Below are positions 6,352-8,999 of a stretch of DNA of 8,999 bases, piece after piece. This DNA comes from Planctomycetota bacterium (lineage in GTDB: Bacteria > Planctomycetota > Phycisphaerae > WQYP01): assembly GCA_021785155.1 (NCBI GenBank), contig JAJYGE010000121.1, positions 1 through 8,999 of the forward strand. Direction: 5' to 3'. Under the pieces are notes generated by a model. The model made no database searches and was not told the DNA's origin. It saw only the letters and a program-made list of their open reading frames with translations. The translations under genes and the position numbers were made by a program. How positions within the stretch are numbered: the stretch's first letter is position 1; every line of letters begins with the position of its first letter.

Positions 6352-8086
6352 GATGTTTGACAATCAGTCCATCGGGATCAAATCGGTATAGAATCATACC
6401 GCCGATGGTGGAAGATTTAATGTGCAGCGGCTTAAGCAGTGTGGCGCAGGTGTCGCTTTTTTTCATATCCACCAGTAAAGCCCCGACATGGTGCCGTTTG
6501 ATAAAGTCCACCAATTGTTGCGGGTAATTGGCCTTTCCCCATTTACGATGAAAGTCTTTAGGAATGGTCATATCGGCATAGGGATGGATACCTTCCGCCT
6601 GCCCCAGCCAGCCGCCGGCAAGATTGAAGTAAAAATTAGTTTCGGCCTGCCAGAACGTGGCGTGCCCATAAAGACTATAGGGCAGAATAATGACATTTTC
6701 GCCGCGCCGGAGATATTGCTTATATAACCCGGTGGAAAAAAAAGGTGGATTCTCCGGCTCTATCGCCCAATAGTTCCCGGGATAATTGGGGAATAAGAAC
6801 AAGATCGTGAAACCAGCCAGGAGGAAGCGTGTGCCCCAGCGGGATTTGGAATAGCTTAACCAATACGCCGCCATAACCCCCAGGGCAAGAAATGTATAAA
6901 CCGTCAGACGCCCGGGCCAAATATTTTTAAGCAGCGGCACATGAGACCACAATGTCCAAGGCATGGGAATCAACAAATTCTTGTCCAGTAATTGCAGGTG
7001 CGGCCCCATGCTGAAAAGCAGGGCCGCACCACCGCCAATCATAATCACTTTGCCGGAAGCGGTTTTTCGAAACTCCTGGTAATAAAGAAAAATCATGATT
7101 AACAGAGGAAGACCGATATAGGCGTCCTGTTCCCACAGAACGCCGGCAAACCACTCGGAAATGCTTTCAAAACGCGGGCCGCCAAACCATTCGGTCGGCG
7201 TTGGTAAAATGACGTTGGCCAGGTCTGTTGCGCACTGTTCCGGTGGAAACAGCAGCCCATGCGGTCGGTGCGGATCAGTCAGCATGAGCCACAGGTAGGG
7301 CGAAACAAGAATCCCGCACAGCGCCAAGGCTCCGAGAGATTCAATAAACAGTCCAACCATCGATCGGCGATCCGCGGGCTGTACAACAATCATGGCGGCG
7401 AGAAGTGTTAAAATGCCAAAAATGACCGTGGTTGTAAAAACTTCCACGGAGATTCCGAAAAGTATCAGCAACACAATGGTTGTGTATACAAGAAACATTT
7501 TTCTGGAGAGCCGTATGCGAAAGCGCAAAAGTGCCAGCAACACCAACAGCGGTAACGGCCATGTGGTGTATAGATTGGGCCGGCCCATAAGTTCCGCGAG
7601 TTCAAAGGATGAAAAACCGAATATCCATCCACCGACTAAGGACGGCCAAAATTTTCCCGTTGCTTCCCGGCATAGCAGATAAGCGCACCATGCCGCCAAA
7701 AGCGGTGCGGAAAGAGCAACGACATTATAGGTTGCAATGGAACCCCATAGCCAAGTAATGGGCGACAGCGGTATGGCCAAAGTGGGGGTCGACGTGGCCC
7801 AGGAAAGATTTTCACCGTTGGGTGCCCAGATTACATGGGGATAAAAAGGGTTCAGGCCGTGGGAGAGTGCATAAGGCCACCAGCGGAAAAACCAAAGCCA
7901 TTGTCTGGGGTCAGGTCCGTGCGCAGCGATCAGGTGATCCGTCCATTGAAAATGAATCTGCCAGAGAAAAGGCAGCACGCACAGGGCATAAATCACGAAT
8001 GCCGCAGTCGCAAGGAGCACTCTCCCGCGGGACGCATGTCCAGGCGCTTTGCCGCCAAGTCTTATATCCGTCACGGCCTGGCTCAT
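6320..8086 (-). CDS. Large multi-pass membrane protein with soluble C-terminal domain, paralogue 2 of 3
   Basis: This 588-residue protein has the same architecture as its downstream neighbour. An N-terminal tail is followed by a helix at 22-42 and a first outer loop with D59, then QWLWFFRWWPYALSHGLNP (62-80). AYLLCREATGKFWPSLVGG (135-153) and FGFSSFELAELMG (156-168) follow, with further helices to about 432. WEQDAYIGLP (318-327) and WPGRL (390-394) lie between helices. The soluble C-terminal domain (about 440-588) carries WQAETNFYFNLAGGWLGQ (479-496), YADMTIPKDFHRKWG (503-517) and a closing TIGGMILYRFD strand (560-570). The start is well supported: AGGAG at 8100-8096 is 9 bases before the ATG. 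It lies 57 bp downstream of paralogue 3, so co-transcription is likely. A GT-C-type glycosyltransferase is possible, from the conserved acidic residue and NP in the first outer loop, but no activity is demonstrated for anything I recognise here. Confidence 0.9.
   Translation of the reverse strand: MSQAVTDIRLGGKAPGHASRGRVLLATAAFVIYALCVLPFLWQIHFQWTDHLIAAHGPDPRQWLWFFRWWPYALSHGLNPFYPHVIWAPNGENLSWATSTPTLAIPLSPITWLWGSIATYNVVALSAPLLAAWCAYLLCREATGKFWPSLVGGWIFGFSSFELAELMGRPNLYTTWPLPLLVLLALLRFRIRLSRKMFLVYTTIVLLILFGISVEVFTTTVIFGILTLLAAMIVVQPADRRSMVGLFIESLGALALCGILVSPYLWLMLTDPHRPHGLLFPPEQCATDLANVILPTPTEWFGGPRFESISEWFAGVLWEQDAYIGLPLLIMIFLYYQEFRKTASGKVIMIGGGAALLFSMGPHLQLLDKNLLIPMPWTLWSHVPLLKNIWPGRLTVYTFLALGVMAAYWLSYSKSRWGTRFLLAGFTILFLFPNYPGNYWAIEPENPPFFSTGLYKQYLRRGENVIILPYSLYGHATFWQAETNFYFNLAGGWLGQAEGIHPYADMTIPKDFHRKWGKANYPQQLVDFIKRHHVGALLVDMKKSDTCATLLKPLHIKSSTIGGMILYRFDPDGLIVKHHAIESVAGGP
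6561..6586 (-). repeat. 26-bp exact direct repeat shared by paralogues 2 and 3
   Basis: These 26 bases are identical to 8397-8422 and code for the same stretch around YADMTIP in both proteins. The offset is 1836 bp. Confidence 0.9.
6816..6847 (-). repeat. 32-bp exact direct repeat shared by paralogues 2 and 3
   Basis: These 32 bases are identical to 8652-8683 at the same 1836-bp offset. They encode the KSRWGTRFLLA region at the end of the membrane domain. Confidence 0.92.
6996..7024 (-). repeat. 29-bp exact direct repeat shared by paralogues 2 and 3
   Basis: These 29 bases are identical to 8832-8860, again 1836 bp apart. They encode ALLFSMGPHL in both copies. Confidence 0.92.
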
Positions 8087-8143
8087 TGCAAATCGCTCCT
8101 GATTTGGTGAAAAGAGAAAAGCAAATCCATCTCCATGATCGTA

Positions 8144-8999
8144 TTAACGCCCTGATGGCCTTCCGGGTGGTAATAATTCAATGGCGTTATCTTTAACCAT
8201 AAGCCGCCTTGGATTAAAGCGGTAGAGCACGATGCCGCCGACGCGGACCGGTGGAAAGTGAATTGGCCGCAAAAGTGCCGCACAACTCTCCTCTTGATCC
8301 TTATCCACCAGTAATGCTCCAATTTTATGCTTCCTGATAAATTGCACCAGTTGCCGCGGGTAATCTGCCCCCCCCCATTTACGATGGAAGTCATTGGGAA
8401 TGGTCATATCGGCATAGGGATGAATTCCTTCCGCCTGTCCCAGCCAACCGCCGGCAAGATTGTAATAAAAATTGGTTTCAGCCTGCCAGGGTATGGCATA
8501 CCCGTGAATACCAGACGGCAGGATAATTATATTTTCACCACGATGGAGAAAGTGTTGATATAAGTCGGAACTAAAAAATAATACCCTCGGCGGTTTTGAT
8601 GTCCAGTAATCCGCCGCATAATTTGGGACTAAAAACAAGATACTGAAGGTTGCCAGGAGGAAGCGTGTGCCCCAGCGGGATTTTGAAAATGAAAGCCATG
8701 AAGCCACCATTACCGCCAACGCCAAAAACGTAAATACGGTCAAGCGTCCGGGCCAAATGTCATGCAGCAGCGGCAGATTCGACCATAAAGCCTGCGGCAG
8801 TGGAATCAACAGACTTTTATTGAAGGCCTGAAGGTGCGGCCCCATGCTGAAAAGCAGGGCGGCCCCGCCGCCAACCAAGAGAATCTTACCGGTAATGGTT
8901 TTCCGAAACTCCTGATAGTAAAGAATTATCATCAGCAGAAGTGGGATGCCAAAATAAGCGTCCTGTTCCCAGAAAACACCGGTGAGTCTTTCCGAGATC
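8144..8999 (-). CDS. Large multi-pass membrane protein, paralogue 3 of 3 (5' part beyond window)
   Basis: The gene is cut by the window edge; 284 C-terminal residues are visible. The frame is open from the stop at 8144 to 8999. The residues upstream of the first internal Met (SERLTGVFWEQDAYFGIP) align with paralogue 2, so that Met (8932) is not the start. Visible parts are helices in the last third of the membrane domain, KSRWGTRFLL, WPGRLTVFTFLAL, and the soluble domain with WQAETNFYYNLAGGWLGQ and YADMTIPNDFHRKWGG. The protein ends in a VGGIVLYRFN strand and a short Pro/Arg tail four residues longer than in paralogue 2. By eye about two thirds of residues match paralogue 2, far more than match paralogue 1. 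A run of nine G lies at the KWGGA codons. It is probably the first of the three in one transcript, unless more copies lie upstream. Confidence 0.9.
   Translation of the reverse strand, partial: ISERLTGVFWEQDAYFGIPLLLMIILYYQEFRKTITGKILLVGGGAALLFSMGPHLQAFNKSLLIPLPQALWSNLPLLHDIWPGRLTVFTFLALAVMVASWLSFSKSRWGTRFLLATFSILFLVPNYAADYWTSKPPRVLFFSSDLYQHFLHRGENIIILPSGIHGYAIPWQAETNFYYNLAGGWLGQAEGIHPYADMTIPNDFHRKWGGADYPRQLVQFIRKHKIGALLVDKDQEESCAALLRPIHFPPVRVGGIVLYRFNPRRLMVKDNAIELLPPGRPSGR
8368..8376 (-). repeat. Nine-G homopolymer inside paralogue 3
   Basis: The plus strand shows nine consecutive C, read as G9 in the coding strand (codons for W-G-G-A in KWGGADYP). Paralogue 2 at the equivalent place has only four G, reading KWGKANYP, so the run is specific to this copy. 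Slippage of one or two bases would shift the frame about 75 codons before the stop and destroy the end of the soluble domain. Confidence 0.9.
8397..8422 (-). repeat. Second copy of the 26-bp direct repeat
   Basis: Identical to 6561-6586, encoding the same residues in paralogue 3. Confidence 0.9.
8652..8683 (-). repeat. Second copy of the 32-bp direct repeat
   Basis: Identical to 6816-6847. Its neighbouring bases differ between copies, so the exact match is bounded. Confidence 0.92.
8832..8860 (-). repeat. Second copy of the 29-bp direct repeat
   Basis: Identical to 6996-7024, in paralogue 3. Confidence 0.92.

Noticed and set aside
1..8999. CRISPR array, riboswitch or plasmid-type origin
   Set aside because: No regularly spaced direct repeats, no recognisable riboswitch aptamer and no iterons were seen. 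The repeats between 6561 and 8860 are paralogous coding sequence.

Overview
The window reads as bacterial chromosome of intermediate GC content. It carries one tRNA gene and a block of envelope-glycan genes rich in membrane proteins. The uncoded tRNA CCA end, the Gram-negative-style Shine-Dalgarno sites and the tandem family of large multi-pass proteins with a conserved WQAE...AGG(Y/W)LG segment remind me of Planctomycetota (Phycisphaerae-like), other PVC-group bacteria or Acidobacteriota. That placement is an impression, not a demonstrated assignment.

Layout. Bases 1-704 hold no gene I can support, only small inverted repeats. An extended -10 promoter (705-713) precedes tRNA-Gly(UCC) at 726-797. 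On the minus strand a polyprenyl-phosphate-type family 2 glycosyltransferase (1713-2669) is followed by a class I SAM-dependent methyltransferase (916-1647), probably one transcript ending at a weak hairpin near 818-851. Divergent from these, on the plus strand, is a multi-pass protein resembling GT-C glycosyltransferases of the GT87/DUF2029 type (2902-4611). Its 3' end runs 164 bp into the 3' end of a convergent gene. That gene (4448-6196) and the two upstream of it (6320-8086, and 8144 to beyond the window end) are tandem minus-strand paralogues. Each is a roughly 580-590 aa membrane protein with a soluble C-terminal domain. The two rightmost copies are much closer to each other, with exact DNA repeats of up to 32 bp at a constant 1836 bp offset. 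The rightmost copy carries a run of nine G within its coding sequence.

How the genes may work together (inference). The family 2 enzyme would load a sugar onto a polyprenyl phosphate on the cytoplasmic face. The multi-pass GT-C-like proteins would use such lipid-linked sugars on the outer face of the membrane, and the methyltransferase would modify a sugar or lipid intermediate. This is consistent with a surface-glycan or glycolipid locus whose acceptor-side enzymes have been expanded by duplication. The function of the tandem paralogues is not established by anything visible here.
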